Shown piece after piece: positions 43,225 through 58,200 of a stretch of DNA of 64,000 bases. The stretch lies in the NCBI GenBank assembly GCA_003117195.1, contig BDSI01000011.1:1652135-1716134 (forward strand), given 5' to 3'. Numbering within the stretch: the first letter of the stretch is position 1; every line of letters begins with the position of its first letter. The notes beneath the pieces are model-generated. The model saw only the letters and a program-made list of their open reading frames with translations, ran no database searches and was not told the origin of the DNA. The DNA comes from Eudorina sp. 2006-703-Eu-15. Lineage: Eukaryota > Chlorophyta > Chlorophyceae > Chlamydomonadales > Volvocaceae. The position numbers and the translations under genes were made by a program.

Positions 43225-46200
43225 ATGGAGGATCTTGCATCACGCTGCCTCAAATATGGTGACACTATATACTTGAAGACCGATGGAAAGCAGGCGTTTG
43301 TCAGTGCGCATGACCGCACGACGCCCCAGGTAGGGGCAGGCAACCGTGCCCCGCAGGCCGGCACATGGGCTGTTGGCTGAGGGGCTTACCACGTGTGCAT
43401 GGCAATTGCACGAGGGAATTTGTATTTGTATGATCGTGCATACCCTTAGGCACCCACCGGTCCCAAGGGCTCCCCGTGCCTCACGCTCTGGGAAGGCGGC
43501 TCCCAGCTGCAGTACACTCCACGTTCTCGCAGCTGTGCCCTTGAAGAGGGCTGTAAGACGCACAGCATCACGGCCTGTGCCAGTACAGTACCGAACACAA
43601 CACGCTTGCAAACGCTGCGGGCTGTGTCACGGCCAGCTGTAGCGCATCGCATGTGGCGATTGCCAGCCGACCGCACATCTGCCCATGCATGCCGCCACGG
43701 TGGGCCGACTCGTGTGTTTTGGCTGGGAGACCCGATATGCTACAGCTTCCATGGCACCGGATTCCGGATGGTTCGTCCCGTGCCCATGACCCGGCACACG
43801 CACAGCCGGGAACGTGTGGCGGCGGCGTGCACGAATGATTTCGGGGCCCCTTCGCGGCCTGCGGTTCGTTCAACTTGGGGTCGCTGCTGAGGCTGGGAAG
43901 GAGCTGCTGACGGACACGGCACCGCACCCTGTCTACGTTTGTTGTCCCTCCGCCTCTGTCTCCGACTGCGCCTATCACCTGCATGTCGCCCTGCCCTTCG
44001 ATTCGACCGGCAGGTTCGGACCGAGGAGCTGTCGGAGGGCGCGGACTCGCCCCCGGACCTGAAGGACTGCCTCTTTGAGGTGCGGCGCTGTGGGGTTGCG
44101 GCGGCAGAGAGCGGGAGGCGGGCGGCTGTATGCGCATATGCAGTCCACAGGACAGGCCGGTGACTACGGTCTGGCCCCCGGGAGGCTCCTTGGGGCGCAC
44201 GCGGCAGCTCCCTTCCACAACTCGCCGTCTGACGGCAGGCGCCTGGGGTTCAGCGGCTGCCAGGGGGTCACGAGAAGGAGCGCCTAGCGGATGCTGCTGC
44301 TGCGGAGCCGGCGTTGGGATGTAGCAAAACGATTTCGTTGGGCTGGCTTGCTTGATTCTCCCCACGGACCGTGTGGCACGGGGACGGGGGGGTGGTGGTT
44401 AAGGAGGCGGGCGTCGCGCAAGAGCGCCCAGGAATGCGCGGCCGCTTAGCGGCTCGGGTCAGTTCAGTTTCACGGTGGCAAGGGGGAGGTGCCGCTTAGT
44501 GGCTCGGGTCAGTTCAGTTTCACGGTGGCAAGGGGGAGGTGCCGCTTAGCGGCTCGGGTCAGTTCAGTTTCACGGTGGCAAGGGGGAGGTGCCGCTTAGC
44601 GGCTCGGGTCAGTTCAGTTTCACGATGGCAAGGGGGAGGTGCCGCTTAGCGGCTCGGGTCAGTTCAGCTTCGCGGTGGCAAGGGGGAGGTGCCGTGTGGC
44701 CGGGAGCCTGAGTGTGCCCGGGCTTATGCCGTTCTCTAACCCCCTCGCCCCCGAATTCGTTCCTGGCCAGGTGACTAAGAAGTTTCAGTACACCCAAAAG
44801 AAGTCCCTCATCGTGGAACTGGCGCGGAATGGGGTGGTGCCCGAGGAGGCTCTCGCCTCGGACTCGCTCAGGTGGGTCGAAAAAAGGGGGGAGGCGGAGG
44901 GGGAAGGGGAGGCGGAGGGGGAAGGGAAGGCGGAGGGGGAAGGGAAGGCGGAGGGGAGGGGAGATAAGCGCCGGGAGCGGGGCGAGCGCCGGCAGCCTTG
45001 GCTGCCTGCACTTGAGTGCAGCTTTTTGGCATTTTGCTTGTTGGTCAGCCGGGGGCCCCAAATCATTGTGCTCTTGGGCCCCGAGCCGCGCGTTTTGCGT
45101 CGGACGAGGGGCGGCGAGCGGCTCGCCAAGGCGCACAACCTGCGCACCATAGCATCTCGGCAGGCACGCATGCTGCCACCGCACCCAGCACCCGGCGGTC
45201 CACGGAACGGGCCCCCCATGGCATCCATTGCCATAACCCGCCCGCCCCCTTCACCCCACCACCACCACCACCACTACGCAGCAACTACGAGGAGGTCCTC
45301 ATGACGGCCGTCAGCAAGCCCAAGGTCCGCCATAAGCTCATCTCCATGTTCAACGCCTACCAGCGGGAGAAGCGCACCAACGCCAACGAGTTCCGGCAGG
45401 TCGTGGGCGAGTCCGTACTGTACGGCCAGGTGCGGTCTCGTGGAACGGGGACGGAACCATGGGCCGTGCGCTCCCCGGGCTCTTGGCACGGGCGGGCGCC
45501 AGGCCAGATGGCCTACCGTTCCAGGGGGCAGTCCTTGGCAGTCTCTCCCACTGCTGATTGGCCCCCATGCCCGCGTGCCCAACCCCGAACAAACCCACCC
45601 GGACAACCGCCTTCTCGTCTCCTCACCCGCGGCCTCCGTCCCCCCAGGTCGTCCAGCTTCGGCACGTGCCCACGGGCAAGTTCGTGACCATCAAGCGCAC
45701 CGCCGCCGACGTGGAGCGCGGCGCGCTCAAGGTGGTGCTGGAGGAGGGCGGCCAGGAGGGCTCCTGGTTCCAGGTGTTCTCGGGCTACCGCACCAAGCCC
45801 GAGGGCGCGAAGGTGATGCCGGGCGAGGTGGTGGCGCTGAAGGGGCTGGCCTTCAGCGGAAACGGCCTCCACGTGTCAGCCGGCGACATCTGGGACTCGA
45901 CCATGCTGCCGGTGGACAAGCACCCCTACGTAATGTCGTCCAAGGAGGTGAGAACGCCCCACGCGGGCTGTGGGGTATTGAAAAGCAAAACCAGCCTGTG
46001 GCTGTGAGGTTTGAGGGCTGGAGCGGGAGGGTGGGGCCGGCGCGGGAGGGTGGTACGGTAACAGGATGAGCGCGTGGGAGGTCCCACACACCAAACTCTA
46101 CACGTCCAGCGACAACAGCGATTGGGTTGATGGGTCGCTCCCGCCCCGCCCTGCCCTGCCCTTAACCACGCTTCTGTCGGCCGTGTCCGCCGCCTGTCCC

Positions 46201-49200
46201 ACCCGCGCACCCCAGGTGTGCGCCTCCCCCGAGGTGACCACCTTCAAGATCATCCCCTTCTCCGTCAGCGAGCGCGCCGTGGCCGCCATGCGCGATCGGC
46301 TGTGCGGCCTCAGCGCGGTGTGCATCCAGGACCTGGTGGCCAACACCGTGTACATCAACGTCCTGGGCGCCATCAACGACAAGTTCCTGTACTTCATGAG
46401 CCCGCTCACGCGGCCCGACCCCAACCGCGTCAGCGGACCGGACTGCTGGCGGCTGGAGCTGGTGGTGGACGGGGTAAGGCTGGGCCAGGGGAGGGGTTGA
46501 GGCCGGCGGGATGGGAGGGGAGGGGATGAGGCCCGGGCGGGGAAGGCAGGGGCGGCCCTTGGGTGGCGGTTTGGGGGTAGACTGCACGGATCGGGCCGGG
46601 AGGTGACGAGGGGCGCGGATCAGCTGTGCGCGTTTTCGCGCCATCCGAGTGGGGCCTTTGTCTGCTGACGCCTCTCAGCGTGTCGCTCGCTCTGACGAAC
46701 CCTGCTCCGGGTGCTGCTCCCTCTGCCGACCTGCTTCCCCCGGGCTTTCCTCCCCAATGATTCGGTGGCTGCGCCGGCGTTTGAACTGCCGTTGCTGTCG
46801 CCGCTGCTACTGCTGCTGCCTCTGCTGCTGTTGCCTGGTGAATCGCGGCTGCTGCTGCTGCTACTGCGGTGGCGTTGGCTGCTGCTGCTGCTGCAGGGCT
46901 TCTGGACGGGCATGCCGCTGGCCCACGGCTCCCTGCTCCGCATCCGCCACATCCCCACCGGCACCTACCTGGCTGCCCTGTCCAGCCGGGCCAAAGAAGC
47001 TGCGCGGCTGTGGCGCGCGAGGAAGAGTTCGGGCGCAGTGGGGGGCCCCGTGGGCGCCGGTGGGGAGGGAGGTGCGGCGACGACGCCCGGCGGCGGACCC
47101 GAAGCCGTCGTGCTGGGCGCTGGGGGTGGAGCCAGTGGCGGCGGCGCCGGCGGCGGCACGGCGGTGGGCCCGGCCGGCCATAACTTACAGAACGTGCTGC
47201 GCGGGGCGTTGTCCAATGACGAGGACACGTTGTACGACGAGTCGTTCCGGCTGGTGCTGACGCGGCGGTACAGCGTGCCCGACACGCTGTGGGAGCTCAA
47301 CACCTTCACCAAGGAGGATGTGGTGCGTGTGTGTGAGAGGGGAGGGGGCGTTGCGCTCGCGTGGGAGGGAAGCGCTGGCCCGCGCGGCGGCTGGTGGGCC
47401 AAGGGTTCCCGCTTGCCCCCTGCGGCTGATCCTTGCAGCCGGTATCGACGGATGATTGATCGCTTCTGCAGTCAGTGGAACCCCCGCCTGCCAGGTCGCA
47501 CCCGTTGCTTTCCCGCCAGCATACCGTACCAGCCCACGCGCGCACACGGGCCCTAGACCCCACAAGCCCCACAACGCCACCCCAACTGGCGCCTCGCTCC
47601 CCCCAAACAGGTGGGCACCAAGGTGTACGCGTTCTTCAAACACGTGGCCACCCAGTTCTGGCTGAGCGGTGCGGGGCCGCCCATTCCCGCCCAGAACAGC
47701 GGCGACCCGGACGACCCGCAGGTCGGTGTCAGAGCCGGGGGGGCCGCCGCACGGCAAGGGGCCCGGTGGGCGTCGGGGCGGGGGCAGATCGCCGCCGGCG
47801 GCGCTGCCGGTGTTGGCGCCGCTGGGGCCGGCGCCCTTGCGGACGCCGGCGCCGGTGGCGCCGGCGGTGGCGGTGGGGCCGCTGGCCGGGCCGCCTTGAA
47901 AAGTCCTGGCGGGGGCGGTGGCGGTGCCGGTGGCGGTAGCAGTGGAAGTGCTGGTGGAGGTGGAGGTGGCGATGGCAAAGGTGGTGGTCCCCGAAGTCGG
48001 AGGTCCGGCTTCGAGGCACTTTGGCTGGAGGTGGGGGCGAGACCGGGTGCCGCGGCGGCCATGTGCATTCGCGGCCTCCCTGGCACCCCTGTGGATACAT
48101 ACCGGTTGCGTTTACATACGGGGAGGGTGCAGAGGTTCCGAGGCTTCACAGCGCTTCAACGGCCGGGAGGACCAGCGGGGCCCGGGGCTTCGGCCCCCAG
48201 TGGAAGGGGGCCCGTGAGTTCGCGCGCCGTCCCTCCCACGTTGCACCCGTCTGCGCACCCAGTCTCCGGACCCTCCCTGCCCTGCTGCGCGAGCCGCACG
48301 CGGAGTGTCTCTGTTCGCCGCACCAGGAGTCCGTCTGGGACTCATCGTGCGGCAGTGCAGGCTCCTGTGTGTGTGTAGGTCCGTGTCTGATGTCGCGCGG
48401 GTGTGTGGCCCCGGGAACCAGCCCAGGGTGACGGGTGCAGAGTCGTGGGCCCAGCGAAGCGAGGTGTGGTCTGTCCTGGGTGGGTGGGCGCGCTGGAGCG
48501 ATGGCGGCAGTCTGGAACCCGGTCGAGTGCGGCGTGGACGGCATGCGGTCAGAGGCTCACAAGCGGCGGCCGCTTGTGGCCCGTGATCGCCTTTAGGACC
48601 CACATTCCTAACGCCTATCGCCCCTTCCACTGCTCCCCGCGGCCCCCGCGCTTGCTTCCCATCCCTACCCCCCTGCCGTCCCCCGACCTCCCCGGACCTC
48701 CCCGGACGCTGCCCTCCCACCACAGGAGGAGCAGATGTACCCGGTGGTGCACCCGGAGCGGCTGGAGCGCAATGTGATGCTGGTGGTCAAGGTGCCCGAG
48801 GACTTCACATCCAAGGTGTGGGAGGCCCACAGCGCGAGGAGAGGAACCCGACTGTGGTGTGTATGCGGTTGTCTGTGGGGGTGGGCGTGTAGGTGTAATC
48901 ATGCAACGCTGTTAAGGAGGAAGAGGAGGAGGTGGAGGAGGCGCAGGAGGAGGAGGAGAGGTTGCGGGGTCTAATTTGGGCATTCTGGCGATGGGGCTCC
49001 GTGCAGCTCTATAGGGCCACACCCCGCTCTGCAGTGACTGCCCCGCCCTCGATTGGCAGTTGGCGACGCCAGCCGCCTACGACCGCGCAACCCCCTTCCC
49101 TCGTCCCTCGGTCCCGCGCCCTTCAGATCCTGGACATGCAGCGGGTCATGTCTCAGCTCAAGGACCTGCGACACGTGCTGCACAAGGAGAAGCTGCCCCC

Positions 49201-52200
49201 GGAGCAAGAGCTGCTGGAGATGGTGCTCAGCGGCCAGGAGTCGGAGGTGAGCGGGGTCCGGGCGGGTGGGGGCCCGCCCGCGCTGGGGGCACCCCAGCGG
49301 GGTCCGGGCGGGTCTGCACGGGGGGCAGATGTTGAAGTCCGTGGGCGCCGCCTTCCCGCGGCAGGTGTTCACCTGAACGATGAACCTAGCGGCAAGGAAG
49401 CGGGGCAGCGCGGAGCGCGCCGCGTACACGACGAGGCCGTTCCTGGGCTCCCTTGAAGCGAGACTCCATCTCACGGCCTTCCCCGCGTTCCAAACGGCCG
49501 TCCTCCATGTGCCCCCCCCTTCGCGGCCGTCCCTGGCGTCCCTGCCGCCGCCTACTCAACCGTCCGGGTTTGGCTGCTCGGGTTTGCTGTTTCCGGATGC
49601 GACCCCCGGGCCTTTGCGCCTGCCTCTGCTTCGCCCTCACCCCCCAGGTCCTGGCCATGATGGCGGGCACCCAGTACCCCGACAAGTTCCGGATGCGTTA
49701 CCCCACGCTGCGCCGCTCCCTGACCGACCTGACGCGCTGGCTGGACAAGAACACCTGGAGCGAGGCGGCGGACGCGGTGTCGCCGCACATCGAGTACCAG
49801 GTGGGCGCCACCCGCCCGACCTCGCAGCTGCTGCATTCCGTCTGCCGTGCCTCTCCGCACCCCAACCCCTTCCCCCAACCCGGCCTACCTAAACGTCTAC
49901 CAATGTCCTATACCCAACCCCACCTCGCCCCACTCACCCCACCCCGCCGGGCTGGGTGTGTCTGAGCGGTTTTCACTTCAACGCTCTCACCCCATCCCAC
50001 GCCCGCCCCCTTGCAGAACCTGGCCCGCGAGCTGGGCCTCGTGGACCTGCTGGTGCAGTTCATGGACGCGGCCCGGGTGCGGCTGTTCGCCACCAGCCCC
50101 AAACTGCGCGGCACCCGGTTGGGCGGCTGGGTGGTGGAGAGCGGCAAGCTCTGCCACCGCATCCTGCAGCTGTCCTGCCAGGCCAACGAGCTCAACCAGG
50201 CTTACCTTGCCAAGTACGCGGCCGTGGTCATGTCGCACCTGTCCGCGCCGCTCACCGCGCCCGACACGCTGGCCGCCATGTACGAGGACAACATGGCGCA
50301 GATGCAGACGGTGTCACCGGGCATCGTGGCGGCCAGTGTGCAGCTGATCCGGGACCACGGGCACCGGCCGCGCTTCGTCAACTTCCTGCGGCAGATCTGC
50401 GGGACGAGGGAGCGGCCCATGCCCAACAACCAGGTACGGGGCGGCGGACGGGGATGAGGGCGGCGACGGGTTGGTACGGCTTGCTTATAGGTACGGCTTG
50501 CTTATAGGTACGGCTTGCTAAGGTGTGCAATGGAGTGAAGTGAAGCAAAGTAGGGTGGAGTGTAGTAAAGTAGACTGAGTGGAGTGAAGTGGAGTGGAGT
50601 GGAGTGGATGGAGTAAGCAGTCACGTGTTCCTGCTGCTTCTCGCTGCTTCCCTCCTCCAGAACTGGATCGTGGCGGACATCATGGGCGCGGGCCGCAACC
50701 CGCTCGAGGTGTTCTGCAGGGCGGAGGTCGCGAACTTGCCCGACGCGGAGGGGCAGATGCGCCGCACCTGGGTCATCCGCTGCTCGACCAAGGGTGAGAA
50801 GGGAGGGGAGGGCAGGATGCGGAGGGCGGCTGGGTCGGGTGGGGTCGGGTCATGTGGGTGTCGTGTGGGGTCGGGGTCCAAGCACACCGCCGCTACCGGG
50901 TCATCCTCCTCCTTATCTCCCCGACCCCTGCTCGCCCCGCTCCCCAGACGGGCCCCACCTGGACGTCTCCGTGGACGCCGCTCAGTTTGCCAACGACGAG
51001 GAGGACCTGACCAAGAAGGCCATCCGGGTGGGTGGTGGGGAGCACCGGCCGGGTGCCACAGCAGGGGGTCGCCTGTGTGTGGCCGGGGTACCGTGGCAGG
51101 ACATGGGAGCAGCTGCGGGGCCTACAGTGGTGCGTGGCCCCATCCCATCCCATCGGGCTCTTGCTGTGATGGAGGGGCGGAGGTCGCTGTCCTGGAGAGC
51201 GAGCCTACTGCCGGATCCCGGCCAGCCCTGCCTCTCGACCGTGTCGGTTTCGGGGCCCGAACCCCCGAACCCACCCCATACAACTTGGGCAGTGGACATT
51301 TGCCACACCCGGCTTTACATCGGCGGCCTTGGCTGCGGCCCTGGCGTTGCTTTGATGAGCAAAGCCCCCTCCCCCCGTCCCCGCCCTACATCGCTCATTT
51401 GTTCCATTGATCGACCGCCCCGCTCTCCCACCAGGAGTGGGAGCTGTCGGGTGACGAGACGGCCTACTCGGCCCGCGAGCTCTTCATCTACTACTGCTTC
51501 AGCCTCAAGTTCATCGTGTCGCTCTGCTACGGCCGCAACAGCCTGGCCCGCGAGCAGATCCTGCGCGCCTCCGCAGCCTACGGCCTGGGCCTGGAGTTCG
51601 ATGCGCTGCAGGCGGCGGTCACCAACAAGGGGCTGCCGTACACCATGCGCACGTACATGCTGCAGGTGCGGACGCGGCCAGGGGTTTGGGGTCTAGGGGT
51701 TATCCTATCCACCTGCGGGGCGGGGCGCTCTTCTGAGCAGACCGGGGCGGCTGAGCACTGAAACCCGCACACGTGCGCGCGGCGGACGTGTGCCGCGTGC
51801 CCTGCGTCTGTCTGTCCGTCCCACGGGCCCTATCCTTCTGCGGAAAGCGGAGCAGCAGGCCCCCGCCGTGTGGTTTCGCGGTGCATCGGCCACACGACTC
51901 CCTCCCGCCCGCCCTCCATCGCTCAGTCTTTCAAACATCTGCAGTCCCCCGGCCCTCCTCTCCCTCTCCGTCTCGCCCCTCGCCCCCGACCGGTCGTTCC
52001 AATGCCCTCGGTGCCCTTCCTCGCTAGACCCTGGCTGCGCAGTTGATCTGTTAATCTCTCGGCTCCGCTCACCGCATGCCACGGCACATGTTACCCTTCC
52101 CTCCCTTTCCTCCCCGCACCGCCGCCGCAGGTGATACGCTCCCTGTACGTGGACATCGAGCCGTACCAGCCGCTCAAGCTGCCCCGCCACATCCGCCTCA

Positions 52201-55200
52201 TGTCCAAGAAGGGCGCCATGGGCGTGCTCAAGACCGCGACCAACGGCGACACCATCACCAGGCTCATCAACACGGTGCTGGAGCAGCTCAAGGCGATGCT
52301 GGTGGCCAGCGAGCAGGCCATGCTGCCGCAGATCAGCGCCGAGAGCAAGGTGCGGGCGTGGGGGCCGCGGCGGGCGCAGGGGTCCTGGGCGGCGGGGTCC
52401 TGGGCGGGGCTGTGGAGCCGTGGGTTGGGGTTTGGGGCCCGCAGCAAGCGCCACCGTCGTCGTCAGGGACAACCAAGCGCCGGAAGCTCCCCCCAGGTTG
52501 CATTGCATGATGGGTGGTGCAATCTGCCCGCTCACCCTAACTACGATCGCCCAAGTACGGTAGCCGTTCGTATCTCCTTTGCACCGCATGCGGGCTCTTC
52601 ACACCGCCAGCAGCCAGCAGCCATCGCCAGCCACAGACCCGAACCGGGACCGCGCTGCCCTGCCGTGTTGGCCCGCAGGAGGATCTGGCGGACGAGTTGG
52701 CGGAGAGCGGCGAACGAACCGTGGGTCGCAACATGCTGGTGCTCAACTACCTGGGCATGGTCCACGAGATGTTCCGGCTGGGCATGATGGACCTTGACTC
52801 GTCGACGACGCAGGTGGGGCCGGGCCTGTGAGGCGCGGGCAGGTCAGGTCAGGGCAGGGCAGGACAGGGACGGGCAGGGAAAGAGGGGCAGCAGCCGGTG
52901 GAGTGGGGACTTGCGATGCGCGGGTGGCCGCGCCATCGCCCAGGTCGACGCGTGGACCGACCTTGGGTTTCCATGACGACCCTCTGGCCCCGTCTAGTGG
53001 ATGTTTTGGATCTTGTTTGGATCTTGAATCGATAAGCTCCAACTCTCTGAGCCATCTCTTCTCGTGCCACTCCGCCGCGCCGCCTCTGGCCCCCTCTGTC
53101 CCTTGCCTCCAACATCCCCCATCCTCATGACCACCCGTCCGCGGTACCCCCCTGGCCCTCGCGCCCACAGGAAATGCTGATGGTGCTGCTGGAGATCATT
53201 CAGAAGCTGGACTCGCTGCCCCTGGATCGCCCCGAGCGCTTCGAGCGCAGGTGGGTGCAGCCGGCAGTGTCCCTCGTCGGTGTGGGGCGCCTGGTGCGGA
53301 AGGGGCCGGCGTCCCGGCGGTCTGGTCGTAACGCTTAATCCTGAATGCTCGCTCTCCCGCTCCAAGCGTGTTGGATCCCTCCCCTCCCCGCCCTAGGTCT
53401 ACCAAGTCCTTTCTCTATCTTCCTTCCCCCCGTCCGGCGTTCCTCACGCGCGCGCCCGTCTCCCTGCCACTCCTTACCCTTCCCTTCCCCGTCCGCGCAG
53501 CTACACGTCCAAGGTGGTCATGGAGGCCAAGAAGGTGGCCCTGCAGACCATCGACTTTGCGCTGGACATGAAGTCGGAGCAGCAGTGCGCCGCCCTCTTC
53601 GACCGGTTCGCGCAGTGGCAGCGCAGCGACGAGCGCCAGGAGTTCTGGGCGCGGCTGCAGGCGCAGATGGCCAAGAAGGGCAACGCGATGCAGAGGTGCG
53701 CGGCGTGGGTGGGCGGGCGGGCGGATGGCGGGACGGCGGCAGGGGGATGGGGGCCGGCGGCAGCAGTGGGGCGGCGGGCTGATCCGGTGGGTGGGAGCGG
53801 CGGGGCGAAGGGCGGCAAAAGCACGGCGGGTGACGGAGGCGTCAAACAGGGCATGAGATGCGATGCGAGCTGCAGCTTCGAGTGCCTGGCGTGCCCCGCA
53901 GTCGAGTGTGAGGGGTAAGAGGTTCCATGGTCCAAACCACGGGGGTAAGGGTTAGGAGAGGGGGAAGCGGCTGGACGGCACACGCTGTTCGCCGCTGCTT
54001 GGTCATCAGACCTCTGAAGGCCTGCCACGCACCCGCTCGTCCCGCGTCGTCAACCCAACCCAACCTTGACGTCTTCCTCACGTGGCATCCCTCCGGCTCT
54101 CCCTCCTCCTCCGCCCCGGTTCCGCAGCGGCCTGCGGGCCCTGGGTGCGGGTGTGCGGGCGGTTGCCACCCTCACGACCACCGTGGCGACCAACAAGGTG
54201 GCGCCCGTGCCCTCCACCACGGACGCCAGCCGGCAGGGAGACCCCGAGGCGCCGCCGCCACCGCCGCGGGACGGTGAGTGATACCGTGATGGGTAGGCCC
54301 TGCGGTGTGGGGAATCCCAAGCGGCTGATGCCGGTTGCAGCGCCGGCCAGCACGGGTTGCGGGTATGGGAGTCGACTGGGGTGATGCTGGGGCTTTGCGA
54401 CGGGAGATGCTCTGGAGACCAAGGATCGCTGCGGATCGCTCGCTGCGGATTGCTCGCTGCATAATGCGCTGCATGAAGCGCCATGATGCATCCGGACGCA
54501 TGCCGGCCAATCTTGCTGACCCGACCCACCCGACCCACCCATCCATCGTTTCGGTTCGGTTGCCCCTGGCGGCAGACTGGGCGGACGGCGACCGCCACGG
54601 CGGCCTCGAGCGCTGGGTGGAGGAGGCCGCCGGACTGCTGGCGGCGGACAACGAGGAGGGCGACTTCCCGCTGTTCAAGCTGGACACGCTGCGGGACACG
54701 GAGCCGCTGTACTTGCAGAGCGGCAGCCCCATTATGAAGCTGTTTGACCTGGTCAGGTGAGGGCACACCGGGCTGCCGGCACCAGCCAGCGACCTGCCTG
54801 CCTGCACGCCTGCCTGCCTGCCTGCCTGCTTGCTTGCCTGAACGCCTGAACGCCTGCCTAGCATCATCACCACCATCATCACCACCATCATCATCATCAT
54901 CATCGCCATGACCATCAGCATCTTCCTTCCGTGTCACCGCCGCCGCCACCGCCACTATTGCACCCACCCGCCCGCTGCCCCTCCCGCAGGTACGACGACC
55001 AGGAGCTGACCGCCCGCACCTTCCAGCTGGTGGAGCGGCTGACCAGCAAGCGCGAGAAGCTGCTGGAGGAGCTGATGCGGACGTTCGTGGTGACGGATGA
55101 CGACCTCATCGCGCTGGCCACATGGGCGCTCAAGCAGGTGGGCGTATCTGTGTGTGTCTGTGTGTCTGTGTGTCGGGGGAAAGGGGCGGTTGGGTTGGGT

Positions 55201-58200
55201 ACAGGGGATGAGGATTGGAGGTCGGAGGGCCCCGGGGCGTGGTGGATCGACCCGGCGGCCGTCGCCGGCGTTTCGGCGTCGGGGTAAGCGGGCTGTGACC
55301 CGCCGGCGGGCGCGGCGGCTTATCAGAGTGAGCGGGCCCCGTACTGGGGCCGGGCCGGCGTTCCGTCGCTACTGATGCCCGCTTGCGCCCGTATGACACA
55401 CCCCGGCGCCGGGTGCCACACTCAACGCGACGCCTTACGCCGCGCGTGTGGCCGGCCCCTTCCCCTTAACCCCTTCCCCTCCCTGTGTCACCCATGCAGG
55501 TGGAGGTGGCCCAGCACGCCTACAACTACATGGGCAGCCTGGACCCCGGGGAGAGCCAGGAGGCCTGCGCAAAGGCCGCCCGCGCCATCGACGCGCTGAC
55601 CAGCCTGCTGGTGCCGCTGCAGCACATCTTCCTGGGCCCGGGGTCGGGGTCGGCCGGGGGGGCGGAGGGGGACGCCCCCGAGCGCGTGTTCGTGTCCAAG
55701 GTCACTGCGGCCAACTGCCAGTACCTCATGTTTGATTTACAGGTGGGGGAAGGGCAGGGGGCCACTGGGCGTGGCGTGGTACAGAACGGCCCGAGGCGGG
55801 CTGTGTGTGTTATGGAAGGAAGCCGCCCTGTGTGGATGCGTGTGTGTGTGTGCCTATGAGATTTGCGCCGGAGGTGAAGGGTTAAGAAAAGGATAGGCCC
55901 AGACGGAATTCGGTAGTAAGGGGGCCGAGCCCGTTGGCTGGCCTGGTCCCATGGACCGGACCCGGCTCGGGGCGCTCGTGAGCCGTTGCGGCAGAGGTGG
56001 CTCGCCTGTCCGCGGCCGCATGGCCTGAGTCTGTACACTAAGTCGCGCGGCCGCGTGGCCTGAGCTGCCTCACTTCCCCAGCCCCCGTGTCATGCCCTCG
56101 GTGGGCCTCTCCCTCTGCCGCCCTAACCCCCACACCCTTCACCCCCGCTCTCTACCTTCTCAGGTTCACCTGATGGTCCTCAAGTTCCTGAAGCTGCCGC
56201 TGAAGCGCAAGCAGCAGGTCGACCCTCGCCAGATCCAGGAGGTGGAGGATCCGGCGCGGAAGGCGGTGTTCAAGGCATGTCTCCAGGTAGGTAAAAAAGG
56301 GCGGTAGGGGCCGGCGGAGCCGTGTGGGGCAGGAGGGCCTTGGGGGTCTTGCGCTGAGGCCGCTCTGGGGAGCCGCCCCGGCGCTGGTCAACCGCGCTGG
56401 CGCACCACCGCTGCCCAGCCCTCCTCCCCATTCGGCCACCAATCCATCTATTGCTCCCAGTTTTATATGCTTGATTCCTGCACTCTCCCAATTCCTCCTC
56501 CCCGCGGCCATTCCACCCAACCCCTGCCAGTTCCTGCGTCATTTCATGGTGGTGGGCGACCTGGAAGGCACCAACGTGGCCTCCCACGCCAACCAGCGGG
56601 CCATCCTGCCCTCCCTGGGGCTGCTGCTCTCCTTCCTGGACACCCGCGGACTGCCCGCGTCGGACACCGTGTCCGCCCTCTTCATCAACAACCAGGTGGG
56701 CGGCGGACAAGGACGGCGGAAAAGGACTGTGGAGCGTGCGCGTTTGAGGGGGGGGAGGGAACGGAGGAGAAGGGGATGGGGGTGGGAGGTATGAGGCGGA
56801 TGAGGCAGCGGGTTGCCTACCCTCTGGGGTGCGTGGTTCCGAGTCCGACTGGGGCCCTGGCCCTGACTGTTGACGGGTACCAGATCGCGGTGGTGTGATG
56901 GTGGCGGTGGTGGTGGTGGTGAAGGCGGTGGGGAGGCGGACGTGACGGACCGACTCTTCATCAGCACAGCGCCGTATGGCGTGTGTGTGTGTGTTTAGAA
57001 AAGAGACCCGTGCGTGTGCGTGTGTGGTCGCAGACGGACGCGGCTGCTGAGGGCGAGAAAGTGATCCGCAAGCTGATCAAGCTCATCGTCCGCTACGGGG
57101 ACAAGCAGCACGCCGGCTGGCTGGAGCTGCTGGGTGAGTCGTGGAGAGTTGCAGGGCGGGGGTGGGGGATGCGGGGTGGGAAAGCGAGGAGGGAGGGAGG
57201 GAGGGGGGGAGGGAGAGGGGCCTGCTCACGGAGGGGCTGCAGGAGGGCCCTGTCACCAGGCTTAGCCTCCCGCCCACCCCCACCCACCAATGTCCACCGA
57301 TTTCCTACACGCCCACCTAAACCGCCCCCCGACCCCACGTTCGATCGGTGTCCCCTTCTGCTCTTGCAGCAGCACAACAGCTTCAATGCCCCCACGCCCT
57401 GGACTCCTCACTCCGCCCCACCTCCCCCTCCCCACGCCCGCACAGGCAAGGTGATGGTGGTGAACGGCAACCCCCTGAAGCGCAACCAGATGGTGGCCAT
57501 GCAGCTGATCACCCAGTACGGCGATGAGACGCTGCTGCTGCTCAACGGCGACAGCGGCCTGGACGAGCTGCGGGGCCTGCTGGCTTCGGAGCACCTCACC
57601 GCGCGACCGTCCTCCGAGCCGCCCGTCAGCCGGCTGTCCTACCACACGGCCTGCACGCAGCTGTTGGCGGACTGCTGCTTCGGCAAGGAGCCGGAGCTGG
57701 TGGTCAAGACGTCGGGCTACATGAGTCTGGCGCAGGTGGGTGGGGACTAAATTGCTACCCAGGTGGGTGGGGAGCAGCGGGCGGGGCGAGGCGGGGCGGG
57801 GCGGGACCGGGGTGACCAGTGATAATAGTAGGGATGCTATGTGCTGTATCAAAAACGGTAAGCTGTTTGTATTTACTGTATGTTCGCCGACCCGATCTTT
57901 GCTGATTTGATTTTTTCAAACACTGTACTTAGATGCTATCTCGCCCCTGGCACCTCACCTCCCCCCTGACACCCCCGCGCCCCTCACCTCCCTCATACCC
58001 CTCAAAACCGCACACCGTTCCCTCTCCCCACAAACTCCTAAACCCTCTCCCCACAGGTCGTGGACGTGCTGCTGCTGCAGCCCTCCCCCGACGTGTCGGA
58101 GGCCAACCTGCGCTACGTGCAGCGGGCCTACTGGCGGCTGCTTCACCACTGCTATTTCTCCACCGACACCGACAACACCAAGGTGCAGGTGCGCGACGGC

